From: JACNLN01 sp964626495
GTDB lineage: Bacteria > Fidelibacterota > Marinisomatia > Marinisomatales > CAZVFT01
Assembly (NCBI GenBank): GCA_964626495.1
Contig: CAZVFT010000055.1
Span: 1 to 17,056 of the forward strand
Direction of reading: 5' to 3'
Length of the DNA: 17,056 nucleotides
In this document: piece after piece, positions 1 to 6,266 of the stretch
Layout: each line of letters begins with the position of its first letter
Numbering within the stretch: position 1 is the first letter of the stretch
Position numbers and translations under genes: made by a program
The notes under the pieces: model-generated
Databases searched by the model: none
What the model was told of the DNA's origin: nothing
Seen by the model: the letters and a program-made list of their open reading frames with translations, nothing else

Positions 1-122
1 ACTTATACTATATTTGAACTTAACATTTTACTTCGAAAATGTGCGGAAGTCAGGAAGAAATCATAAAAGTTTCTCTTGAACTGATTGTTCTATCCCATCA
101 TCTTGGAGAGAAGATTCCCTGT

Positions 123-998
123 CTAGTTCTTACTCCTTTCAACATCACAAATGCCAGCTTTCAAGTGTTCTAAAAGCCGAAGGATTGTGTCAAAGTCATC
201 TGAGTGTGTGGTACCCACTTGAATGTCCGAGATCAAAGTATACTGTCCACCCGGACCCGTTTCGCGATCTAACACATCTAGAATGGCTCTGATTGCTCTT
301 CCGGTCCCAATCTCGCCAATATCTCTGCCCAATAGTCTTGCGCTTGCGCACTCGTAATCAAGACCTTCATCATCTACAACAAAGGAGTCGATCTCTTCGT
401 AAAAACGCTGAAAATTCCCAGCATCAATATGATTTTTCATCAGTAAAAGAAGGTCTTGGGCATCTCTTGCCCGTCCTGGTCTTCCTTTACCTCAGGCAAT
501 GATCTTTAAGATCGCTAGCCCGGTAGGGGAGACTAGTCTGATATCTAAGTTCGGATCCCGTCTGAACCTTCCCGTGAGTGAATGATCAAATGCTTCATCA
601 AACCCCAAGACATTCATCTCAAAACCTCGATCAGTTGGCCAGATATATGAACCGCTCTCATCTGCGACACCACCAAAGGGTATGATATCTATTGGTACTC
701 CTGATTCATGAACAATTCGCTGTGGTTGATTTGTATCGTGAAACTCTCCGGTTTCAACCAATCCATTTTTCAGATTATTGAATTGATCCCAACTCACAAC
801 CTGAATACCCAAGTCAATGTCAGACGTAGCTCTGATAGTCGGAATACCATACCCATAGTAGAGGACAAAATCTCGTGCACTTGCCCCTACAACATAGAAT
901 TGAATTCCCAGGGATAAAGCTATACGGGAGATCTCATCCAGAATCGCAACTGTATCAGGGTCAATCTTCTTCGATAAGTCCAATAAGCTCTTGATCAT
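123..998 (-). pseudogene. AbiEii-like nucleotidyltransferase toxin, split by an in-frame TGA
   Basis: Toxin half of a type IV (AbiE) toxin-antitoxin pair. The family transfers nucleotides, and known members block growth in the absence of antitoxin. Frame from ATG at 998: the VGAS segment at residues 36-40, the DxD metal site in TSDIDLGI (D60, D62) and the third acidic residue in PIDIIPF (D104) form a nucleotidyltransferase core. Reading stops at TGA 494-492 after LAILKIIA, where this family continues with Trp (LKxxAW). The same frame then runs on for 122 codons (RARDAQDLLLL, HIDAGNFQRFYEE) to TAG at 125-123, matching the usual C-terminal half and giving about 291 residues in total. A single TGG-to-TGA change explains the break. 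The ATG at 998 overlaps the upstream antitoxin gene by 38 bases and fits better than the ATG at 1055, which lies deeper inside that gene. I see no convincing ribosome site before the internal ATG at 440. A sequencing error cannot be excluded. Confidence 0.8.
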
Positions 999-1989
999 AT
1001 ATGACTTTTGCTGCTTCAATGTTTCTTGGATCTCCCGTAGCCAATAAGTCTGCATACACCAGGAGGGGCGGGACTATTTGACGGTTCTGATATCTGTGTT
1101 CGAACGTCCAGAATGGTATCAAGATCTCGACATCACCAGCAGGATCCTTCTTCAATCTATTCCTGAGTGTGAACTTGTCAAGTCGCTCCTCGGTATAGAT
1201 CGTGACAATCATGGGTTTCAAATAGCCGGTCAGTTTCGCTACTGCGATTTCGCCACCCCAATAGGTGTTGAAATCAGTGTTGGTTAGAAACACAGTGTTC
1301 TTCCACCAATCTCTGTCCTTAGCTTTGTATCGACCACGAAGTTGTCTTGGTCGTAACATTTCTGGGTAAGTTGTTACCCATCGTTTCAGCAGATCTTTTT
1401 TCATGAGTAGGCTTCTACCCTGTTTCCCCATATCTAAGATGTATCCCATCTTTACTAAATCCTTCAGAATCCAGTTGACGGTTCCCAAGGCAACACCGGC
1501 TTTTTTGGTAATTTCCCTGTAGGGATTTCTCTCAAGACCCGGATTGCAGAGAAGTGCAAAGAGGAGTTTTAAGCCAGCGGGTTGAAATGCGCGATGCCTG
1601 GGTTCTTGAGCAAGATCGTCTGTTGGCCTGTTTCCTCTGACATATACAAAGACCGGCGGTTCGTTTATGTAGGCATTACCTGCTGTGTCAATGAAAGCTA
1701 TATTCAATTCTTTTAAATAGTTAGCTATCTGTGGAGTGACGTAACGCGTAATTATGAGTCCCTTCATAGGGTAGTTTACCAATTCATGCATTGCTGCGGC
1801 AACGTGAACCCTGCGCAAGTTGACCTTAACTTTAGCTGCAAAATCCTTATTTCTGATCCGGACGACAGCATCTGGACCGAGTACAGGAGGGTGTACATTA
1901 CTCTGTACCTCGGTGGGAAGTCCAGTTGTTTTCTGAAACTTATCCAAGGCTATGCGAAGTATTTCTTGTTCTCTGTGTGTATAATCCAT
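961..1989 (-). CDS. abiEi: AbiEi family antitoxin / transcriptional regulator (AbiEi_2 type)
   Basis: Antitoxin and autorepressor of a type IV toxin-antitoxin operon; 342 residues, apparently intact. Landmarks: an alpha/beta N-terminal half ending in IDTAGNAYIN (residues 100-109), a winged-helix segment at about 138-195 (PYREITKKAGVALGTVNWILKD in two pieces, PYREITKKAG and VALGTVNWILKD, then MGYILDMGKQGRSLL), and a C-terminal half with GGEIAVAKLTGYL (245-257) and PPLLVYADLLATGDPRN (307-323). This order, with the DNA-binding domain in the middle, is what I know of the AbiEi_2 family rather than of the short AbiEi with an N-terminal helix-turn-helix. It is the first gene of the operon, and the toxin reading frame starts inside its last 38 bases. 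A symmetric TGTTCA operator and a predicted promoter lie 20-80 bases upstream, which fits negative autoregulation. The Shine-Dalgarno match is weak. The family assignment is confident; activity without an intact toxin is unknown. Confidence 0.85.
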   Translation of the reverse strand: MDYTHREQEILRIALDKFQKTTGLPTEVQSNVHPPVLGPDAVVRIRNKDFAAKVKVNLRRVHVAAAMHELVNYPMKGLIITRYVTPQIANYLKELNIAFIDTAGNAYINEPPVFVYVRGNRPTDDLAQEPRHRAFQPAGLKLLFALLCNPGLERNPYREITKKAGVALGTVNWILKDLVKMGYILDMGKQGRSLLMKKDLLKRWVTTYPEMLRPRQLRGRYKAKDRDWWKNTVFLTNTDFNTYWGGEIAVAKLTGYLKPMIVTIYTEERLDKFTLRNRLKKDPAGDVEILIPFWTFEHRYQNRQIVPPLLVYADLLATGDPRNIEAAKVIYDQELIGLIEED

Positions 1990-2007
1990 TTTTACCAGCC
2001 TATGGGT

Positions 2008-2062
2008 GTGTTCATTATTGCTTACTGTTCACGCTCCGTGAACATACAAAATTTATGAACAC
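2008..2062. promoter_or_regulatory. Predicted AbiEi operator: four symmetric TGTTCA half-sites
   Basis: TGTTCA occurs at 2009-2014 and 2026-2031, and its complement TGAACA at 2039-2044 and 2056-2061. All four are placed exactly symmetrically about base 2035, with 17 bases between the starts of neighbours on each side. The inner pair is an 8-base perfect inverted repeat (TGTTCACG/CGTGAACA, 3-base gap), and the outer pair is another (GTGTTCAT/ATGAACAC). AbiEi proteins are known to bind paired inverted repeats in their own promoter. The position, just upstream of the antitoxin start and over the predicted -10, suits repression. Confidence 0.7.
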
Positions 2063-2069
2063 TTTCCAA
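2041..2069 (-). promoter_or_regulatory. Predicted sigma70-type promoter of the abiE operon
   Basis: On the minus strand, TTGGAA (2069-2064) is followed after 17 bases by TATGTT (2046-2041). Each box matches 4 of 6 consensus bases. The two innermost-right half-sites of the AbiEi operator overlap the -10 and the spacer, which supports both calls. Confidence 0.45.
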
Positions 2070-2316
2070 CTGTTTTTGTTCCCAAAAGTGAAACAAACGA
2101 TGTTTCAAAATATTCTTAACCTATTTTCAGATGTTCTGTCCCCTCCAAAAACTAAATCCAGCGTGAATAATTCAACCTTTTTATCCTGAGACTCCGTCTG
2201 TCACTAACAAGTTTGTGGGGCGGACAGTTAGAGAGGGGTACCAAATTGATTTATGTGTTTACTTTGTTTCATAGAACATAGCCAAATATATTAGAGCGTG
2301 TAATACGAAATATAGA

Positions 2317-2340
2317 GGCAGAAAAGATTCTGCCCTTTTT
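2317..2340. terminator. Terminator-like hairpin after the DUF35 gene
   Basis: GGCAGAA (2317-2323) pairs with TTCTGCC (2328-2334) around a 4-base loop. It lies 17 bases beyond the stop of the minus-strand SDR-thiolase-DUF35 operon. The clean T-run (CTTTTT) follows the stem on the plus strand. On the minus strand the 3' side is TCTATATTT, a weaker tail, so it may act in either direction or only partially. Confidence 0.5.
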
Positions 2341-2350
2341 GTTATCATTT

Positions 2351-2803
2351 TCAGGAAGTGGGCTTAGAGACAGACCAAGTCGTGCCGACCTTTTCTAGAG
2401 AGTAGTAAACTTTGATTTCCTCTATTTCCTCAAAAATACGTGGAACGACCTGGAGTTCCATACCAATTCCAATTTCATCATCAGATATTGTATCACCGAA
2501 CCAGGCTAACAGCCGTCCGCATTCCTCAAGATCAACTACACCGATGGTATATGGAACATCATTTTCAAATCCTGTGGGAGCAGCGTGTATTTTTGTGTAT
2601 GTGACAAGCCGCGCTTTCCCGCTGAATTCCTTATATTCGAAATCTCCCGACAGACATTGAGGACAATCAGCCCGAGGAGGAAATGACTCATATCCGCACT
2701 TTTTACAGACAGATCCCATAAGATGTCCATCCTTAAGGTAGCCGGCAAAGTCTGAGACTTTGGTGTATGGAGAAAAATTGACCTTTCCAAACCATTTGAA
2801 CAT
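2351..2803 (-). CDS. DUF35 Zn-ribbon/OB-fold protein, thiolase partner
   Basis: A 150-residue protein of the DUF35 family (rubredoxin-like zinc ribbon followed by an OB fold). Such proteins act as non-catalytic partners of SCP-x-type thiolases and related acyl-CoA enzymes, for example BbsA with BbsB in anaerobic toluene degradation and the archaeal thiolase/HMG-CoA synthase complex. Visible here: zinc ligands C33, C36, C47 and C50 (CKKCG...CPQC), then beta-rich OB sequence (ARLVTYTKIHAAPTGF, PYTIGVVDLEECGRLLAWF). I chose ATG 2803 over the in-frame ATG at 2836 because AGGAGGG sits 7 bases before it and because the upstream alternative lies inside the thiolase gene. The start is 2 bases after the thiolase stop, so the two are almost certainly co-translated. 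It probably opens or shapes the thiolase active site; the substrate is unknown. Confidence 0.88.
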   Translation of the reverse strand: MFKWFGKVNFSPYTKVSDFAGYLKDGHLMGSVCKKCGYESFPPRADCPQCLSGDFEYKEFSGKARLVTYTKIHAAPTGFENDVPYTIGVVDLEECGRLLAWFGDTISDDEIGIGMELQVVPRIFEEIEEIKVYYSLEKVGTTWSVSKPTS

Positions 2804-2805
2804 AA

Positions 2806-3960
2806 TTAATCCCTCCTGAGTATGTGAACGAAACAATATTGTCCAATACCGCCAACGTTGTGTGTGAGTCCGATATCAGCGTTTGGCACCTGGCGTTCAC
2901 CGGCTTCTTCTCTTAACTGCTTCACGATTTCAACGGTCATCGAAACACCAGTAGCACCTATGGGATGTCCTTTTGCCTTCAGCCCGCCATCAACGTTTAC
3001 TGGCACTTGACCACCAATGTATGATTGTTTTTCTTCGATAAAATTTCCGCCAGTGCCTTTATTGCAAAATCCCAGATCCTCATAAGCCATAATTTCTGCG
3101 ATGGTAAAGCAGTCGTGAACTTCAGCGACCTTGATATCTTCTGGTCCTAAACCTGCCATTTCATAGGCATTGTGAGCAGCTTCTTCTACACTTGTAAGTC
3201 CGACAAGATTCGGTCTTCTCAACACGGATATACTGGCTGTAGCGCAGCCCATCCCATCAAGCCAGGCAACAGGTTTCGACGATTTGCTGGCAATTTCTTC
3301 CGAAGCAAGGATTACGCAGGCAGCTCCGTCAGCATTGGCACAGCAGTCGTACACTTGAAAAGGATCAGAAACCGGATCAGAAGCCAGTGCCTTTTCAACC
3401 GTAATTTCCTTTTGAAATAGAGCATTTGGGTTCTTCGCTCCGTAAAAGTGATTTTTAACCGCAACCTGAAGAAGCTGTTCACGTGTGGTACCGAATTCGT
3501 GCATATGTCTTTTTGCAAACAATGCATAATAGCCAGGAAAAGTTGTCCCGAAAACGGATTCCCATTGTACCTCACCAACCCGTCCCATAAGTGCCAGGAT
3601 TTCAGGTGTAGAAAGTTCAGTCATTTTTTGACAACCAATAACTGCCATAAGTCTGTGTGTTCCAGATCGTATTGCCATCCAGGCAGTACGTATGGCTGCG
3701 CTTCCTGATGCACAGGCGACTTCCGTCAGCCAGGTTGGTTTCGGGTTCAGATTTAGATATTCCTGAACGACTCCTGCAAGTGATCGCTGTTTGTGATATT
3801 CCGGTACAGAACCAATGACGGAGCCGTCAATATCTTTTGGGTCTATTCCGGCATCCTGAATAGCTTCGCGGTAAGCTTCAAAAGCCAGTTCCTGAACGGT
3901 GGCATCACTCCGCCTGCCGAACTCACCGTGCCCAATTCCAATTATTCCTACTCTTGTCAT
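2806..3960 (-). CDS. SCP-x-type thiolase (acyl-CoA acetyltransferase-like)
   Basis: A 384-residue thiolase expected to cleave a 3-oxoacyl-CoA with CoA, or to run in reverse. Active-site features: nucleophile C83 in VACASGSAAI, H282 in VHDCFTIAE (the position of the classical NEAF motif), and H332 in GLKAKGHPIGATG. The C-terminal loop reads LTHNVGGIGQYC, so the second classical Cys of the CxG motif is absent, as in many SCP-x-like thiolases that work with a DUF35 partner. The DUF35 gene follows 2 bases downstream and an SDR reductase lies upstream, so the operon order is reductase, thiolase, Zn-ribbon subunit. ATG 3960 has AGGAGA about 8 bases upstream. Thiolases of this type serve substrates from acetoacetyl-CoA to benzoylsuccinyl-CoA and sterol side chains, so the substrate cannot be read from sequence. 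Confidence 0.9.
   Translation of the reverse strand: MTRVGIIGIGHGEFGRRSDATVQELAFEAYREAIQDAGIDPKDIDGSVIGSVPEYHKQRSLAGVVQEYLNLNPKPTWLTEVACASGSAAIRTAWMAIRSGTHRLMAVIGCQKMTELSTPEILALMGRVGEVQWESVFGTTFPGYYALFAKRHMHEFGTTREQLLQVAVKNHFYGAKNPNALFQKEITVEKALASDPVSDPFQVYDCCANADGAACVILASEEIASKSSKPVAWLDGMGCATASISVLRRPNLVGLTSVEEAAHNAYEMAGLGPEDIKVAEVHDCFTIAEIMAYEDLGFCNKGTGGNFIEEKQSYIGGQVPVNVDGGLKAKGHPIGATGVSMTVEIVKQLREEAGERQVPNADIGLTHNVGGIGQYCFVHILRRD
2811..2817 (-). promoter_or_regulatory. Ribosome binding site of the DUF35 gene
   Basis: AGGAGGG on the minus strand, 7 bases before ATG 2803 and inside the last codons of the thiolase gene. It decides the DUF35 start and implies translational coupling with the thiolase. 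Confidence 0.75.
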
Positions 3961-3987
3961 TCGTAATTCTCCTATCCGATATTATTT

Positions 3988-4133
3988 GCCACGAAGAGCA
4001 CGAAGAAACGCAAAGTATTGATATAAATACAGATACAATAATATGCCGTCTTCATATTACGTAAAGTGTTTCTCATTACCAACTTCTCTAATCTTTCCGC
4101 CAGCTAATGGATAGATTCGTGTCATTCGTGGAC
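3988..4133. repeat. Dispersed repeat pair, copy a
   Basis: GCCACGAAGAGCACGAAG begins at 3988 (arm to 4015), and an oppositely oriented, degenerate arm GATTCGTGTCATTCGTGGAC occupies 4114-4133. The arms resemble those at 5050-5248 and 6154-6242. The pair fills most of the 189-base gap between the SDR and thiolase genes. Confidence 0.5.
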
Positions 4134-4149
4134 TGATGAATTATTGAGG

Positions 4150-4899
4150 TTATATATATTGACCGCCGTCTATTTTAAAGACTTCTCCGGTTATATGACG
4201 TGCCTTGTCCGAGCAGAGAAAAGCCACAAGGTGTGCAACGTCATCTGCTGTGGCGATACGCCCTAATACGGTTTCATCAATTGCCAAATTGAGAAATTCA
4301 GGTGGGATATTCCTTGCCATCTCCGTCATAACCATTCCGGGTGCGACGACATTCACATTCACGTTAAATTTGCCAAGCTCTTTCGCCAAAGCTTTACTCA
4401 TTGCAATTTCTCCTCCTTTGGATGCGGAGTAATTGGTCTGCGCAAACTTACCTCTGATTCCGTTTATTGATGATAAATTGACGATTTTACCGCTCTTTTG
4501 ATCTTTGAAAATCAGCGCAGCAGCTTTATTGTAATTGAAATAACCTTTCAGATTTACGTTAATCACCTGATCCCATTGCTCCTCTGACATTTTCCATATC
4601 ACACCGTCCCAGTTGATACCAGCGTTGCATACAAGAATATCAAGTGCGTCAAATTTTTCAATGACAGTTTCCACCATCTTTTGAGCATCTGTATAACTGG
4701 TCACATCTGCCTTTATGGCGACAGCTTTCCTTCCCATAGCAAGGATTTCTTCAACCACTTTTTGTGCTTCGGTGTCGTGGCGTCTATAGTTTATGGCGAC
4801 ATTGCACCCCTCATTGGCAAGTTCAAGGGCAATGGCAGTACCAATTCCCATACTGCCACCTGTTACGATGGCATTCTTATTTGTGAGTCCCAAATCCAT
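4150..4899 (-). CDS. SDR-family NAD(P)-dependent oxidoreductase (FabG-like)
   Basis: A 249-residue classical short-chain dehydrogenase/reductase. Visible: the nucleotide-binding glycine motif TGGSMGIG (13-20), D65 of the NxD/ADV position, NAG (92-94), catalytic Ser in NLSSING (143-144), Y157 and K161 in YSASK, and PG (187-188) followed by a T at 192. The length and motifs fit 3-oxoacyl reductases or 3-hydroxyacyl-CoA dehydrogenases. It is the first gene of the minus-strand operon feeding the thiolase/DUF35 pair, so I infer that it interconverts a 3-hydroxyacyl-CoA and the 3-oxoacyl-CoA cleaved by the thiolase, comparable to the SDR step (BbsCD) before BbsAB. It could instead be an ordinary FabG paralogue. 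ATG 4899 has TAGGAGT about 9 bases upstream. Confidence 0.88.
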   Translation of the reverse strand: MDLGLTNKNAIVTGGSMGIGTAIALELANEGCNVAINYRRHDTEAQKVVEEILAMGRKAVAIKADVTSYTDAQKMVETVIEKFDALDILVCNAGINWDGVIWKMSEEQWDQVINVNLKGYFNYNKAAALIFKDQKSGKIVNLSSINGIRGKFAQTNYSASKGGEIAMSKALAKELGKFNVNVNVVAPGMVMTEMARNIPPEFLNLAIDETVLGRIATADDVAHLVAFLCSDKARHITGEVFKIDGGQYI

Positions 4900-4992
4900 C
4901 TTTTTGTACTCCTATTGAATTGTTATAGATGTTTTTTCTGATGAAATACTTACTTTGGACAAAACTGATTATTGCGATAAATTCACGGCGGA

Positions 4993-5021
4993 AATATAGC
5001 GCACACTGAAATGACAAACAA
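4993..5021 (-). promoter_or_regulatory. Possible promoter of the SDR-thiolase-DUF35 operon
   Basis: On the minus strand, TTGTTT (5021-5016), a 17-base spacer and TATATT (4998-4993). The -10 matches 5 of 6 consensus bases, the -35 only 3 of 6. A transcript would start near 4986, giving a leader of about 87 bases. Confidence 0.35.
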
Positions 5022-5049
5022 ACAGCTATTTAGTCTCATTAATTTACTA

Positions 5050-5248
5050 GCCACCAAGACTCACCTGCCCGAATGGCATGGTCAGGCGGGAAGACACAAA
5101 GGATTAAAAAGTATGTATTTATGGTTAGGATGAAAATGGGTTTTTTCAACATAAAATCCATATTCCCGATATCTGTTAAATCTTTTTATAGTAACAGTTT
5201 ATTTCGGCAAGCTCAATACATCTCTTCGTGTCTTGGTGCCTTCGTGGC
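5050..5248. repeat. Dispersed repeat pair, copy b
   Basis: The left arm, starting GCCACCAAGACTCA, covers 5050-5101 (interrupted at 5064-5090). The right arm, in reverse sense and ending TGCCTTCGTGGC, covers 5224-5248. The 23 bases 5228-5250 recur identically at 6220-6242. The right arm ends 19 bases before the start codon of the FAD subunit gene. Confidence 0.65.
5064..5090. repeat. 27-base hairpin element inserted into repeat arm b
   Basis: Removing 5064-5090 leaves an arm that matches the uninterrupted arm at 6154-6178 in 23 of 25 positions, so these 27 bases look like an insertion. They fold into an imperfect hairpin (CCTGCC at the left end against GGCGGG at the right, with one G-T pair). 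The right part contains GGTCAGGCG, which is also found in the 12.7-kb repeats. Confidence 0.5.
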
Positions 5249-5267
5249 GATTTATTCAGGTTAGTAA

Positions 5268-6137
5268 ATGTTAAAAACTTTTAATTATCACCAACCAACC
5301 GATTTGAGTGAAGCTTCCCAAATGCTTGCAGAGCATCCCAATGCTCAGATTTTAGCAGGAGGAACTGACCTGCTGGTAGATATTGAAACTGACATCCGAT
5401 GTGCGGATAACGTCATTTCTCTGAAGAAAATTTCCGGGTTGGACAAGATTGTGGAAGAAAACGGAAAGGTTACAATTGGCAGTGCCTGTACGGCAAGAAA
5501 TATAGAAATGTCTCCACTGGTTAAGCGTTATTTCCCGGAAATAAAGGATATGATTCCAACATTTGCATCTCCTCAAATACGTTCCCGTGCAACGATTGCT
5601 GGGAACATCTGCAGTGCAGTTGCCTGTGCTGACTTTCCGGTCATTTTAATCGCCCTTGATGCGGAAGTGGAGCTTTTATCCAAGAATGGAAACCGAACCA
5701 TTCCTCTTAGGGAATTTTTCATCAGCAACAGGGAGACAGTTCTTAAAAAAGGTGAAATTCTCACCCGGATTCTAATTACAAAGAAATCTCCTACATCTGC
5801 TGCCTGTTATGTGAAGTTTCGGCGCCGTGCATCCAATTCTCTGGCTGTAGTAAGCGTGGCAGCGTTTCTTGATATTTCACGGGATGTATGTCAGAAGGCA
5901 CGTATTGTGCTTGGAGCCGTAGCACCCAGACCTATACTTGCAGAAAAAGCCAGCGCTTCTTTGATAGGGAAGAGAGTGGATGATAAAACAATTTCCGTTG
6001 CAGCTGAACTGGCGCGGGAGGAATCCCAGCCCATCACCGATGCCCGCGGAAGCCGTGAGTTCCGGAGAGAATTGGTTTCTATCCTTACAAAACGTGTGCT
6101 TAAAAATGTGGTAGAAAAAATTAGAAATGCTTTGTAG
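5268..6137 (+). CDS. Molybdenum hydroxylase FAD-binding subunit (CoxM/HcrB type)
   Basis: A 289-residue FAD subunit of the xanthine dehydrogenase/CO dehydrogenase superfamily. It takes electrons from the iron-sulfur clusters and passes them to an acceptor. FAD-binding motifs are at 29-36 (LAGGTDLL) and 105-123 (RSRATIAGN, then CSAVACADF), followed by the CO_deh_flav C-terminal region (FRRRASNSLAVVSVAAF from about 184). The length is normal for CoxM-type subunits, and there is no insertion for the extra [4Fe-4S] cluster known from 4-hydroxybenzoyl-CoA reductase HcrB. It is followed after 129 bases by the fused FeS-Mo subunit, so together they form a complete two-protein enzyme. ATG 5268 is preceded by a weak AGGTTAG and, only 17 bases upstream, by the end of a dispersed repeat. 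Confidence 0.92.
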   Translation: MLKTFNYHQPTDLSEASQMLAEHPNAQILAGGTDLLVDIETDIRCADNVISLKKISGLDKIVEENGKVTIGSACTARNIEMSPLVKRYFPEIKDMIPTFASPQIRSRATIAGNICSAVACADFPVILIALDAEVELLSKNGNRTIPLREFFISNRETVLKKGEILTRILITKKSPTSAACYVKFRRRASNSLAVVSVAAFLDISRDVCQKARIVLGAVAPRPILAEKASASLIGKRVDDKTISVAAELAREESQPITDARGSREFRRELVSILTKRVLKNVVEKIRNAL

Positions 6138-6153
6138 TCTTATTAATTCTTTT

Positions 6154-6242
6154 GCCACCAAATCTCAAAGACACAAAGTTTTTATTTATCCCGAAACTTC
6201 AAGATTATCAATTCTATTAGTGTCTTGGTGCCTTCGTGGCGA
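6154..6242. repeat. Dispersed repeat pair, copy c
   Basis: The left arm, starting GCCACCAAATCTC, covers 6154-6178. The right arm, ending TGCCTTCGTGGC, covers 6219-6242 and shares 23 identical bases with 5228-5250. It fills the gap between the two Mo hydroxylase genes and ends 24 bases before ATG 6267. Confidence 0.65.
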
Positions 6243-6266
6243 AATAATCAAAAAAATAGAATAGCT

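Larger units (their letters stand above)
1990..2350. other. Intergenic region upstream of the abiE operon
   Basis: This 361-base AT-rich gap separates the AbiE operon from the DUF35 gene. It holds the abiE operator and promoter (2008-2069) and a terminator-like hairpin (2317-2340). Between them (2070-2316) I see no convincing gene; short open frames here lack ribosome sites and family resemblance. Confidence 0.6.
4900..5267. other. Divergent intergenic region with a promoter and a repeat pair
   Basis: This 368-base gap lies between the divergently transcribed SDR operon and the Mo hydroxylase genes. It contains a plausible SDR promoter (4993-5021), a repeat pair (5050-5248) and a nested small hairpin element (5064-5090). 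A possible -10 for the plus-strand genes, TATAGT at 5187-5192, lacks a good -35. I see no gene here. Confidence 0.5.

Noticed and set aside
492..494. TGA read as selenocysteine or as Trp under a variant code
   Set aside because: Other genes in the window end in TGA (antitoxin, mocA-like, xdhC-like) and use TGG for Trp. The family has Trp, not Cys, at this position, so a nonsense mutation is simpler.
2804..2836. ATG 2836 as start of the DUF35 gene
   Set aside because: AGGAGGG stands just before ATG 2803, and the extra residues come from the end of the thiolase gene.
6225..6266. TTG start giving a 14-residue longer Mo hydroxylase
   Set aside because: The extension is translated from the dispersed repeat at 6219-6242, and ATG 6267 begins the conserved ferredoxin-like domain region.
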